Under the pieces are notes generated by a model. The model worked only from the letters and a program-made list of their open reading frames with translations, made no database searches and had not been told where the DNA came from. Positions 34,841 through 43,025 of a stretch of 64,000 nt of DNA are shown piece after piece. The position numbers and the translations under genes were made by a program. This DNA is from a bacterium. GTDB taxonomy: Bacteria > Hydrothermota > UBA3073 > JACQXS01 > JAQTXJ01. How positions within the stretch are numbered: position 1 is the stretch's first letter; each line of letters starts with the position of its first letter. The DNA is taken from positions 256,234 to 320,233 of the forward strand of contig JAQUPX010000004.1 in NCBI GenBank assembly GCA_028716385.1, given 5' to 3'.

Positions 34841-35107
34841 ATGGGAATAGATAAAATAAAAGGTATTATAGACGAGTCGAAGGTTTCGCCTTCAAAATCC
34901 AAGAATACGGATAAAGGCAAGGCTACGACTGATAGTAATAGTGTAGGTGGGGATATAAATGGTACCCAGAAGGTTATTTTTGAATCATTGGATATAAGGG
35001 AAGACAAGATTGCAGAAGTAAAAGAAAGAATTAATCAAAGTTTTTACGATAGAGATGATGTAAAGAAAGAAGCTGTTGAGAACTTGTTGAATATTTTCAA
35101 TTCGTAG
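34841..35107 (+). CDS. flgM: FlgM-like anti-sigma-28 factor
   Basis: 88 residues. The N-terminal half is low-complexity and charged (about 1-45), as expected for the disordered half of FlgM. The C-terminal half, SLDIREDKIAEVKERINQSF then YDRDDVKKEAVENLL, matches the FlgM consensus 'vRedKVaeikerI..G.Y.vd...vAe.ll', the two helices that bind sigma-28. FlgM holds sigma-28 inactive until the flagellar hook is complete and FlgM is exported. No other flagellar gene is in the window. The ATG has no strong Shine-Dalgarno, and an antisense frame at 34780-35007 is judged a shadow. In a non-flagellate lineage it could regulate an unrelated alternative sigma factor. Confidence 0.65.
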   Translation: MGIDKIKGIIDESKVSPSKSKNTDKGKATTDSNSVGGDINGTQKVIFESLDIREDKIAEVKERINQSFYDRDDVKKEAVENLLNIFNS

Positions 35108-35148
35108 GATTCCTCGTAGTTGTAGTCCCGTTTAATTCATTATTTTTC

Positions 35149-36252
35149 TCAGGATAATTTATTTGCTCTAAAGGTTGCAAATATTGCAATTATTAGGAGT
35201 GCGGCGTTTGCGAACCACATTGCAATCCACGGTTGAACTACGCCTCTATCTCCCAAACTTTCTCCACCTACAAGGCATACGTAATAAAATATAAAGAATA
35301 GTAGCGGTAATCCGAAACCTACGCCAATGCCTCTTTTTTTCACTCTGATTGCTAAGGGGCAGCCTAACAGGATAAATATGAAAGAGGCAGCGGGTATCGA
35401 GTATTTTTTATGGTATTCTACCAGCATTGAGTATATTTTACCGCTTTTAATCTTAGTTGGCTTAGATTTTTGTAATTCTCTGTTTATATCTTTTTTTAGT
35501 GCTTTAGCGGAGAGTTCCCGTTCTCCCCGGAAGTCTTTTTGTATTCTAATTTCTTCGTTATCCATAGGGATATAAATTCGCTGTTCTTTAAAGCTTATTT
35601 TCCGGTAGCGTTTATCTTTAATCAATTCGTGAATCTCCCCATTATTTAGTACCAATATAACTTTGTTGCTATCGGTAATAAACTTACCATTTTGGGCAAA
35701 AATTTCTCGTTCAGTAGATTTTTCTAATAGTCTAACACGTTCAATTTGTCCTGATTTATAATTAACTGCTCCTACATTCAGGTAATATCCTTCAAAATCA
35801 GTAAATGTTACGAAAGGTTTTATCTGCAGACTTGGTTTTTTTTGTGCCAATTCAAGCATTATGTTTTTTAGTTTATGATTGGATTCAGGTAAAGTATGGT
35901 TATTAAACCATATCATAAATAGTGCAAGTCCTATGCCCATAATTAAAGGGAATGTATTAAGTTTTAACGGGTTAATTCCCGAGCTTCTTATTGCCGTGAT
36001 TTCAAAATCCGAAGACAATCTGCCGAATGCCATACAAGAAGCTACCATTACGCTCATAGGGATAGTTAATGCGAAAATGGAAGGCATATATAAGAGTAAT
36101 ATATACAATACAGTTAAAAAGGGGACGCCTTTACCAATTACATCCCATATAAGGAGGAAGATTTGGTTCATAAGCAAGATGGACGTTAATGCTAATAATC
36201 CAATGAAGAATGGGGCGATATGTTCTTTTACTACATAAAGATTAAGAATCAT
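35149..36252 (-). CDS. LptF/LptG family permease (second copy)
   Basis: 367 residues. Three N-terminal membrane segments (10-115) include ASCMAFGRLSSDFEITAIRS, the LptB-coupling loop of this family. A periplasmic beta region (about 125-250) contains FTDFEGYYLNVGAV and GEIHELIKDKRYRKISF. Three membrane segments follow after residue 280 (AASFIFILLGCPLAIRVKKRG, GFGLPLLFFIFYYVCLVGG). It is the probable heteromeric partner of the protein at 3901-4980 in lipopolysaccharide export with LptB. It follows the TldE-like gene on the minus strand with a gap of about 90 bases and converges with the FlgM-like gene. Which of F or G it is cannot be assigned; the SSDFE loop is common in LptF-type members. Confidence 0.9.
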   Translation of the reverse strand: MILNLYVVKEHIAPFFIGLLALTSILLMNQIFLLIWDVIGKGVPFLTVLYILLLYMPSIFALTIPMSVMVASCMAFGRLSSDFEITAIRSSGINPLKLNTFPLIMGIGLALFMIWFNNHTLPESNHKLKNIMLELAQKKPSLQIKPFVTFTDFEGYYLNVGAVNYKSGQIERVRLLEKSTEREIFAQNGKFITDSNKVILVLNNGEIHELIKDKRYRKISFKEQRIYIPMDNEEIRIQKDFRGERELSAKALKKDINRELQKSKPTKIKSGKIYSMLVEYHKKYSIPAASFIFILLGCPLAIRVKKRGIGVGFGLPLLFFIFYYVCLVGGESLGDRGVVQPWIAMWFANAALLIIAIFATFRANKLS

Positions 36253-36341
36253 AAACTATAGTTGTTTATCATTATAGGTAGATATGCAGTATGGAAAGTA
36301 TAATTTCCATACTTTAGGTTACTTAATAAAAGCAACATCCA

Positions 36342-38129
36342 TTATTTTTTACCGGAGAAATAAGGATGAGGCAATACCGGGAGTGTAACCGGTCTGGTTT
36401 CTTGATTAGTAATGTCTATTTCATCTACTATGATAGATGGAGTTATTACAGAGACAGGTAATTCTCGCATAAATTTATCTCTTATAATTAAGTTACAAAC
36501 ATTTTCTTCAGAGGATGCCCCGATAATATTTTTCAAGACTTTAGGTGTAATTTCCTTGAGTCTAATATTTCTTAGAGGTTCTGTATGTCCATCCGTATAG
36601 AGTTTATAAGCATATAAAGGTTCCGGCAACAAAGACTTTGATCCTTGTTCTTGAAAGGAAGATAAGAAAGAGAGCATCATTTCTTCTTTTTCCATAGTCA
36701 TTGAACTTGTAAACCTAGATATTACAATTCCGTAATCAAGTTTTTTCTCTTTGCACAGATTAATGAGTTTTTCTTTTATTTTTTCCTGTTTATCCGTGCT
36801 TTCGACAAATAGATTAGCGCAACTCGCCTTAGTTTTATCTCCTGTAATAGCGCGTCCATGTCCATTAGATTTTGTTCCTTCTTTAGTTGGGGTGCGGCTT
36901 ATTAATAAATTTTTTAACACTCCATCTTTTACAATTTCTACCCGTTGGGATTTAACACCTTCATCATCTATCGGGAAGCTCCCGATTAAGGGGATACTAT
37001 TTTTTTCTGTAATAGTTGGGTCATCATATACAGAAAAAGAGGCCGGCAATATTGTTTGGTTGATTTTATCCGTTAAGAAACCGTTTTCTTCCGGCAAGAA
37101 TTGAGCAAACATCTGGTTTTCATAAATAGGTGTTCTTGAGGTAGAAACGCCTTTTCCCAGGAGGTAGAAAAAGAATTCACCAACTGCCTGATCCGTGAAT
37201 AAAACGGGTCCGCTATATTTAATTTCTTTTTGTATATCGGTTTCAAGGGACAAGTTTTTTGCCATTTCTTCCACACTTGCCGTGATGGTTTTAAAATCCG
37301 GTAGATTTTCAGGTGTGCGGCCATAAAATCCAATGAGGTCTTTTACCGGGTCACCATTTTTAGCTTGAGTTTTAGCAATAATTTCAAGGCTTGTAATAAG
37401 GTTCCCATTAGTATTTTTGCTACCTTCAGAATCAATAAAATACTGATTTTCCTGTCCTGTAGAAAAATTTATCCTCGATGTTTGAATTTTAGGGAATTTT
37501 TTGAAAACCTCGGACAATTCTTTTAAGTATTTTACCCATTCTTCTTCATTGACGGATAATTTCGTTTCTTGTCCTTCATAAACGGTAGGGGTTACTTTAG
37601 AAAAGTCATCAGGGATATCCGTAATTACCTGATTTTTCATTGCCGATTTTTTTTGAGCTAAAATATCTAATGCTTCTTTGTATTGTTCGTCTGTTCCCAA
37701 CCATAAGCTATTTTGTAGCGCATCATAATTATCGTCCATAGGTCCTGTGCTATACCCACTCATACCACTAAACATTCCCATTCCTCTTTCGGAAATAAAG
37801 TTAGTATTATCTAATTTATAGTTTCCGACTCTCATAGTAATAATAAGGTTTCTAGCTTTATCATGAGTTGTGGAAATGAGTCCGCCGAAATCAGTTTTTA
37901 TTGTTAACCAGTTTTGATCATGTACCAAGTATGCTACATAATAAGGAGCGGGGTTATCTTTCATTTTCAGTTTTCCCGTAGTTCTTTTGAGCTCGGCGTT
38001 CATTGCTTTAAATACTACACTTTTCTCAAACGTGTTTCCGTCGCCGCCTAAGCGGGATGTTCCAGATGTTCCATATATATTGGCGGTAGCAAGAAACATA
38101 ATACATATAAGATATATTTTTTTTAGCAT
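36342..38129 (-). CDS. Exported TldD/PmbA-family protein lacking the metal motif (TldE-like)
   Basis: 595 residues. A signal peptide is visible (KKIYLICIMFLATANIYG). The body matches the modulator-of-DNA-gyrase family: a C-terminal barrel with IDDEGVKSQRVEIVKDGVLKN, LLISRTPTKEG and a final SPSIIVDEIDI-like strand (ITPSIIVDEIDITN). The helix that carries HExxxH in TldD reads QAVGEFFFYLLGKG here, so it is the non-catalytic TldE type. TldD and TldE form a heterodimeric peptidase that degrades unfolded or modified peptides. The catalytic partner is the adjacent gene (16-base gap). AGGAGGA precedes the ATG. Just after the signal peptide an inserted repeat encodes GTSGTSRLGGDG. Export of the pair is unusual for this largely cytosolic family. 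Confidence 0.85.
   Translation of the reverse strand: MLKKIYLICIMFLATANIYGTSGTSRLGGDGNTFEKSVVFKAMNAELKRTTGKLKMKDNPAPYYVAYLVHDQNWLTIKTDFGGLISTTHDKARNLIITMRVGNYKLDNTNFISERGMGMFSGMSGYSTGPMDDNYDALQNSLWLGTDEQYKEALDILAQKKSAMKNQVITDIPDDFSKVTPTVYEGQETKLSVNEEEWVKYLKELSEVFKKFPKIQTSRINFSTGQENQYFIDSEGSKNTNGNLITSLEIIAKTQAKNGDPVKDLIGFYGRTPENLPDFKTITASVEEMAKNLSLETDIQKEIKYSGPVLFTDQAVGEFFFYLLGKGVSTSRTPIYENQMFAQFLPEENGFLTDKINQTILPASFSVYDDPTITEKNSIPLIGSFPIDDEGVKSQRVEIVKDGVLKNLLISRTPTKEGTKSNGHGRAITGDKTKASCANLFVESTDKQEKIKEKLINLCKEKKLDYGIVISRFTSSMTMEKEEMMLSFLSSFQEQGSKSLLPEPLYAYKLYTDGHTEPLRNIRLKEITPKVLKNIIGASSEENVCNLIIRDKFMRELPVSVITPSIIVDEIDITNQETRPVTLPVLPHPYFSGKK
38041..38074 (-). repeat. In-frame family E repeat after the signal peptide of the TldE-like gene
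   Basis: Coding strand GGAACATCTGGAACATCCCG then CTTAGGCGGCGACGG encodes GTSGTSRLGGDG. The unit matches those in the AmgK-like gene, in the frame used at 33489, and the GGAACATC start is itself duplicated. Confidence 0.65.
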
Positions 38130-38145
38130 TTTTCCTCCTGTTAGT

Positions 38146-39858
38146 TTATTTTTTTTCTAAAGGAGCAGGTAGAATTGGTGGTTTTTCCTGTCCTTTCTCC
38201 TTTTTTTCAACTTCAATTTCAGAAACTAATATTGATGGAGAAACGCAAGATACAGGGACGCTCCCTGATTCTGCTCCACAATAGCCGTTAAAAACGGCAT
38301 AGTCATCAGCTGTAGCTAAGATATTAGAGAAAGAAGCGAGAGGAGTTCCAACAATATCTACGCCTCTCACAATTTCGTCCGGTTTTCCATCTGCATAGAC
38401 TCTCCATACTAAGAGAGGGATTACTTTAAAAGCCTGGACGAAACTTCTCTGTGTAATTGTAAATCCTCCGGAGATATCTTCAAAAACTAAGCCATAGGGT
38501 TTATTTTGTTTTTTACATTCCTGGATTAACATTTCTCTTAATTTAGCAAACGGGACAGTATTTTTTGATTCGACCATTAAATTTCCCTGTCTTGCGACAA
38601 CTTTATATCCATGTTCTCGTCGTCCGTGACCATTAGAGCGGGAGAAGTTTTCAACAGGGGAACGAGACATCAGGAAATTTTTAAGTATTCCATTTTCGAC
38701 AACGGGTACTTTTTCAGCAAGGATTCCTTCGTCATCATATAAGTAATATCCATTTAATTCTTCATTCCCAAATTTTTTCTGGGTAGGATTATCGTAAACG
38801 GAAATAAAATCAGGAAGTATTTTTTCGCCTACTTTTTTTGTAAAAGTTTGTCCTTCTTTTTCACTTTTTTGACGATGTCCTTCTATTCTATGACCAAATA
38901 TTTCGTGAAAGAAGACAGCGCTTGCGTAATTTTTTAGAATTGCGGGACCTGTATAAGGTTCAACAATAGGCGCATCTCTGAGCGCTTTAAGGTTTTGAAT
39001 AAGAGAATCAATTGTTTGGATAATTTTATTTTCGTCAGGGAGATCTTCTATTTTTTTAGAATAAAAAGGCTTATAAAGGTAGAGTTTCATCCCATCGTTT
39101 GCCGTAGTTCCGACATAAACGCCTAACAGGTAAGAGACATTCCCATTTTTTATTTTGGTGCCTTCGCTGTTGACCAGATACTTATTTGTAGCGGTGGCAT
39201 TTAAGGAAATACTTGAATAATAAATCCATGGGTATTTTTTAACATAAGAGGATGTTTTTCGTAAAAGTTCATATGATGAAGCCGGGACAGAATCTAATTT
39301 TGCGGTTTGTCCTGTAAACGCATAAGGCTTAGCAGAAGAAAAATCAGGAGATGTATCCGTTTCGGTAACTTTTACTGTTTTTTCAGAAGTTACTTTTATA
39401 AATTGTTCCTGTGCTTTTTTGAAATTTTTATCGGTTTCAGTCCATAATGATGCCCGAAGAGATGTTGGGTCATCTTCAATTGTAACGGATTTTTCCGATG
39501 GCATCAAAGATGCGAACGAAAACATATTATCTCCACGAAGTTCGTGAGTATTGTCTAATTTTGAAGAACCTACCCGCGTATCTACGGTAAGATAACGATT
39601 ATTATTTTTTGAATCGTCTTCAATCGCGCCATAGGAAGCGGTTATTCTAATAGTATTTAAGTCTGTAATTGTATATTGTAAAAAATATATAGCAGGCTTA
39701 TTTACCGATTTCAAAACCTTAAAAGAACGATTTAACTCTGTTTCCATTGTAGAGAGCACAATGTCTTTTTGAGTCTGAGCAAAGCCCTTAAAGGGTAACA
39801 TAAGCAGGAAAGTAGAAAGACAGAGTGCAATTACTCTGCATTGCAAGAATTTGAACAT
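38146..39858 (-). CDS. Exported TldD-family zinc peptidase
   Basis: 570 residues from the ATG at 39858, chosen because AAGGAGGT lies five bases upstream; a longer start at 39888 would precede that site. Signal peptide 1-28 ends GFAQ. The zinc site is FFHEIFGHRIEGH (HExxxH, His318 and His323), with the third ligand expected in the C-terminal barrel (NGYCGAESGSVPVSCVSPSI). GLVFEDISGGFT and GIVEN-like VVENGILKNFLMSRSPV are further family motifs. It should be the catalytic half of a TldD/TldE peptidase acting in the periplasm. The TldE-like partner follows after 16 bases and the DUF6263 lipoprotein gene precedes it, so the three probably form one operon. Confidence 0.9.
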   Translation of the reverse strand: MFKFLQCRVIALCLSTFLLMLPFKGFAQTQKDIVLSTMETELNRSFKVLKSVNKPAIYFLQYTITDLNTIRITASYGAIEDDSKNNNRYLTVDTRVGSSKLDNTHELRGDNMFSFASLMPSEKSVTIEDDPTSLRASLWTETDKNFKKAQEQFIKVTSEKTVKVTETDTSPDFSSAKPYAFTGQTAKLDSVPASSYELLRKTSSYVKKYPWIYYSSISLNATATNKYLVNSEGTKIKNGNVSYLLGVYVGTTANDGMKLYLYKPFYSKKIEDLPDENKIIQTIDSLIQNLKALRDAPIVEPYTGPAILKNYASAVFFHEIFGHRIEGHRQKSEKEGQTFTKKVGEKILPDFISVYDNPTQKKFGNEELNGYYLYDDEGILAEKVPVVENGILKNFLMSRSPVENFSRSNGHGRREHGYKVVARQGNLMVESKNTVPFAKLREMLIQECKKQNKPYGLVFEDISGGFTITQRSFVQAFKVIPLLVWRVYADGKPDEIVRGVDIVGTPLASFSNILATADDYAVFNGYCGAESGSVPVSCVSPSILVSEIEVEKKEKGQEKPPILPAPLEKK

Positions 39859-39897
39859 TCTATACCTCCTTGTAAAAATAAGTTTCAAATTTTTTTG

Positions 39898-40761
39898 TTA
39901 TTTTGAAGATATTTTAGTAGTTATAGTTAGATTGACGTTTATTGGGGCTTTTACAATATTGCCGGTGGATTCATTTTTGATTTCCTGTTCACCTTCCAAT
40001 GAAGTTGATATTTTTGATTCTACGAGTTTGCCTTCCTTTATTGCAAACCAAGTATATCCATTGGAAACACCTTTCAGGCTCAATTTTCCTTTTAGATGTA
40101 TTCCCTTTTGAACCATATCGATAGGAGTAGTTGTATTTATTTCTTCTTTAACGGATATTTTGGCGCAATCAAATCCTTGTTTCTTTTCGAAATTCATTAG
40201 TGTATATGTTGTTTTTTCTCCTTCAGACTCTTTTGTCCAAGTGTCATTGATTTTAACTTCTTTTTGGGGGAAAAAACCAAATTGCGAGCTAAATTGTTCT
40301 TTTGTATCATTGGCAGGAAAAGACTTAAAAGTAGTATTTGAGAACAAATCTTCCATACCCTCTACTTTGGATGTTTTCCCATTTCTGTCGATACTAAGCG
40401 TAATTTTTTTACCTGTGAATTCATCCATTTCTTTATATGTATGCATCCCATCTATACCTCCGGAGGTAGCCATTTTATCGAAAATAACATCAATTTTTGT
40501 AACTTCCCCGGTATCCGTAACAATGTATAAATTTTTGGATTCCATAGTCATATCAAAGGGGAATGACATCCCGCCTCCCAAGTTTATGGGCATATCCATA
40601 TACGTTTCCTGGTTATAATATGTAGTGTCTCCAAGTATAAACTTAGCTTTAAGGAACACGCTTGCCGATTTCGAGTATGAAGATTTTGTTGTTCCGATAT
40701 TTCCCTTAGAGGCACATCCCATAAAAAACAAAAGAATAAATGCAACCACAAAGTTTTTCAT
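39898..40761 (-). CDS. DUF6263-like lipoprotein
   Basis: 287 residues. Signal sequence with lipobox FFMGCAS (Cys near 16), so an envelope lipoprotein. The rest is beta-rich with repeated K-threonine strands, including YNQETYMDMPINLGGG, TKIDVIFDKMA, FFPQKEVKINDTWTKESEGE and GVSNGYTWFAIKEGKLVESK; these resemble the DUF6263 group, whose function is unknown. GGAGAT precedes the ATG. It lies upstream of the exported tldD/tldE pair with a 39-base gap and downstream of gyrB. A role with the exported peptidases is possible from context only. Confidence 0.7.
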   Translation of the reverse strand: MKNFVVAFILLFFMGCASKGNIGTTKSSYSKSASVFLKAKFILGDTTYYNQETYMDMPINLGGGMSFPFDMTMESKNLYIVTDTGEVTKIDVIFDKMATSGGIDGMHTYKEMDEFTGKKITLSIDRNGKTSKVEGMEDLFSNTTFKSFPANDTKEQFSSQFGFFPQKEVKINDTWTKESEGEKTTYTLMNFEKKQGFDCAKISVKEEINTTTPIDMVQKGIHLKGKLSLKGVSNGYTWFAIKEGKLVESKISTSLEGEQEIKNESTGNIVKAPINVNLTITTKISSK

Positions 40762-40800
40762 TTTATCTCCATTTTTAAGTAAATTTTCTATAGCTATGGA

Positions 40801-42687
40801 TTAGACATCCAGATTTTGCACATATTTTGCGTTTTGTTCAATGAAATTACGGCGAGGTTCAACCTTATCTCCCATTAGAACAGTAAACATTCTTTCTGCT
40901 TCCACAGAGTCTTCCAATGTAACTTGTTTTAAGGTTCTTGTGGTTGGGTCCATAGTTGTGGAAAATAGCTCTTCCGGGTTCATTTCACCTAATCCTTTAT
41001 ATCTCTGGACATCAGGTTTTGGGTCTTTCCCGGCTATTAAAGCGTTTAGTTCTTCATCCGTATAGATATAATGACTTTTGCTCTTAATTTTTACTCGGTA
41101 AAGAGGAGGCTGGGCGATATAGATATGACCTTTTTCTATGAGGTCTTTTGCGTGTCTATAGAATAGGGTAAGCAATAGTGTTCTTATGTGTAATCCATCA
41201 ACGTCTGCATCGGTCATTATTATCACTTTATAATATCGTAATTCTTTCTTTTCATCGCTGAGACCCAATGCTTTCATTATTGCTTTTATTTCTTCAGATT
41301 CCCAGATTTTATCTTCGCTTGCTTTTTCTACATTCAATATTTTACCTTTTATCGGGAGTATTGCCTGAAATTTTCTATCTCTACCTTGTTTTGCGGAACC
41401 GCCTGCGGAATCTCCTTCTACGATATAAATTTCCGTAAGTTCGGGATTACTTTCCGAGCAATCTGCAAGTTTTCCGGGTAAAGGTGATTGGTCGAATATA
41501 TTCTTTTTACGACTGAGGTCTCTTGCCTGTTGGGCAGCGAGTCTTGTTTTTGCCGTACTTAAGATTTTATTGATAATACCTTCAGCGATTTTTGGGTTTT
41601 CCTCAAAGTATATTGCCAGATAGCCATTTGTTATAGATTCGACAGTTCCTTTAATATCGGAATTTCCAAGTTTGGTTTTTGTTTGTCCTTCAAACTGCGG
41701 GTCTCTTACTTTTACGGATATGACTGCCGTAATGCCTTCTCGTGTATCCTCTCCAGCAACTTCAATGTTTTTGGATAGATTGTGTTCTTTTATGTAATTG
41801 GTTATTACTCTTGTGAGTCCTGCTTTAAATCCGATAAGATGCGTCCCGCCTTCTTTTGTATTAATGTTATTTGCGTAGCTGAACATATTTTCGGTATAAG
41901 ACGTGGTGTATTGGAAACAGACTTCAGTGTCTATTCCTTCTTTTTCCAGTTGAAAATAAATAGGAGAGTGCAAAGTTTCTTTATCCTGGGTAACGAAAGT
42001 AATGAATTCAACTATACCGCCTTTGTAAAAGAATTCCTGAAATTTGTCTATTCTTGCATCAGTAAGAGTTAAGGTAACTCCTTTATTTAAGAAAGCCAAT
42101 TCGCGAAGTCTTTCTGCGAGTATATCATAGCTAAATTTTACCAGGGAGAAGATTTCTTTATCCGGCATAAAATGAATTTCCGTTCCGTTCATAAGATCAG
42201 CATTTTCTTCTATAATAGTTAATTTTGTGACGGGTTTCCCTTTTTCATATCTCTGGTGGTACATTTTATTTTCGCGCACTACTTTTACTTCAAGCCATTC
42301 CGACAGAGCATTTACTACGGAAAGTCCGACTCCGTGTAATCCGCCTGAAACTTTATATGCTTTGTGGTCAAATTTCCCGCCGGCGTGAAGGATAGTCATT
42401 ACAACTTCCAGCGCCGATTTCTTTTCTTCGGGATGTTCATCAACGGGTATTCCCCTACCGTTATCTTTAACCGTAATGCTTTCATCTTTACTTATAGTAA
42501 CTTCTATTCTATTACACTCTCCTACAATAGCTTCATCTATGGAATTATCGGTTATTTCAAAAACGAGGTGATGAAGGCCGTATTTTTCAGTATCACCTAT
42601 ATACATTGAAGGGCGATGTCTTACCGCCTCAATATCCTGTAACACTTTTATTTCATCTGCGGAATAACCCTTATTAGATTTTTGCAT
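40801..42687 (-). CDS. gyrB: DNA gyrase subunit B
   Basis: 628 residues, a compact GyrB. The GHKL ATPase domain has LHHLVFEITDNSIDEAIVGE, VKDNGRGIPVDEHPEEKKSA, ILHAGGKFDHKAYKVSGGLH and GVGLSVVNALSE. The TOPRIM region has EIYIVEGDSAGGSAKQGRDR and IMTDADVDGLHIRTLLL; the C-terminus carries QRYKGLGEMNPEELFSTTMD. YTTSYTENMFSYANNINTKE is the transducer segment. With GyrA it introduces negative supercoils. ATG with AGAGGAGAAAAG upstream. dciA lies 21 bases upstream and hutU immediately before that; gyrB beside a DUF721 gene is a common arrangement near replication genes. Confidence 0.97.
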   Translation of the reverse strand: MQKSNKGYSADEIKVLQDIEAVRHRPSMYIGDTEKYGLHHLVFEITDNSIDEAIVGECNRIEVTISKDESITVKDNGRGIPVDEHPEEKKSALEVVMTILHAGGKFDHKAYKVSGGLHGVGLSVVNALSEWLEVKVVRENKMYHQRYEKGKPVTKLTIIEENADLMNGTEIHFMPDKEIFSLVKFSYDILAERLRELAFLNKGVTLTLTDARIDKFQEFFYKGGIVEFITFVTQDKETLHSPIYFQLEKEGIDTEVCFQYTTSYTENMFSYANNINTKEGGTHLIGFKAGLTRVITNYIKEHNLSKNIEVAGEDTREGITAVISVKVRDPQFEGQTKTKLGNSDIKGTVESITNGYLAIYFEENPKIAEGIINKILSTAKTRLAAQQARDLSRKKNIFDQSPLPGKLADCSESNPELTEIYIVEGDSAGGSAKQGRDRKFQAILPIKGKILNVEKASEDKIWESEEIKAIMKALGLSDEKKELRYYKVIIMTDADVDGLHIRTLLLTLFYRHAKDLIEKGHIYIAQPPLYRVKIKSKSHYIYTDEELNALIAGKDPKPDVQRYKGLGEMNPEELFSTTMDPTTRTLKQVTLEDSVEAERMFTVLMGDKVEPRRNFIEQNAKYVQNLDV

Positions 42688-42708
42688 CTTTTCTCCTCTT
42701 TATTCTAT

Positions 42709-43023
42709 CTATCTTTGATTGTTGTTTTGAAGAAATTTAATACCTCTTAATTTACTTGTTTCCAGATGTTCATTGATTTTAAGCAGGATTTGGGATTTCA
42801 AGAATTCCAGTTCCTGCAGCCATATTGAATCATCTACCATTACGAACAGAATGCCAAATTTTATCCATCCGGGAGTAGTATGAGTAGCAATAGTTTTTCC
42901 CACGATTTGATTCCATATTAACAGTGATTTATGTTGTTCTATGCCTGTTTTTATTCCGAGTGAAGTAAGGAGTTGAGGTAATATTATTCCTACTTTTTCT
43001 ACAGTTTTCGATTTTTTTGTCAT
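42709..43023 (-). CDS. dciA: DciA-like DUF721 protein (replicative helicase loader)
   Basis: 104 residues, typical for DUF721. IWNQIVGKTIATHTTPGWIK contains the family tryptophan and the turn after it; LFVMVDDSIWLQELEFLKSQ and ILLKINEHL form the KH-like core. The basic C-terminus (RGIKFLQNNNQR) is expected to bind DNA. DciA loads the DnaB helicase in bacteria without DnaC or DnaI. Its position between hutU (2 bases upstream) and gyrB (21 bases downstream) supports the call, since dciA often neighbours gyrB, recF or dnaA. Confidence 0.85.
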   Translation of the reverse strand: MTKKSKTVEKVGIILPQLLTSLGIKTGIEQHKSLLIWNQIVGKTIATHTTPGWIKFGILFVMVDDSIWLQELEFLKSQILLKINEHLETSKLRGIKFLQNNNQR

Positions 43024-43025
43024 AA

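Noticed and set aside
34780-35007. Minus-strand 75-codon frame opposite the FlgM-like gene
   Set aside because: The plus-strand frame matches FlgM in its C-terminal half; the antisense peptide has no recognisable features.
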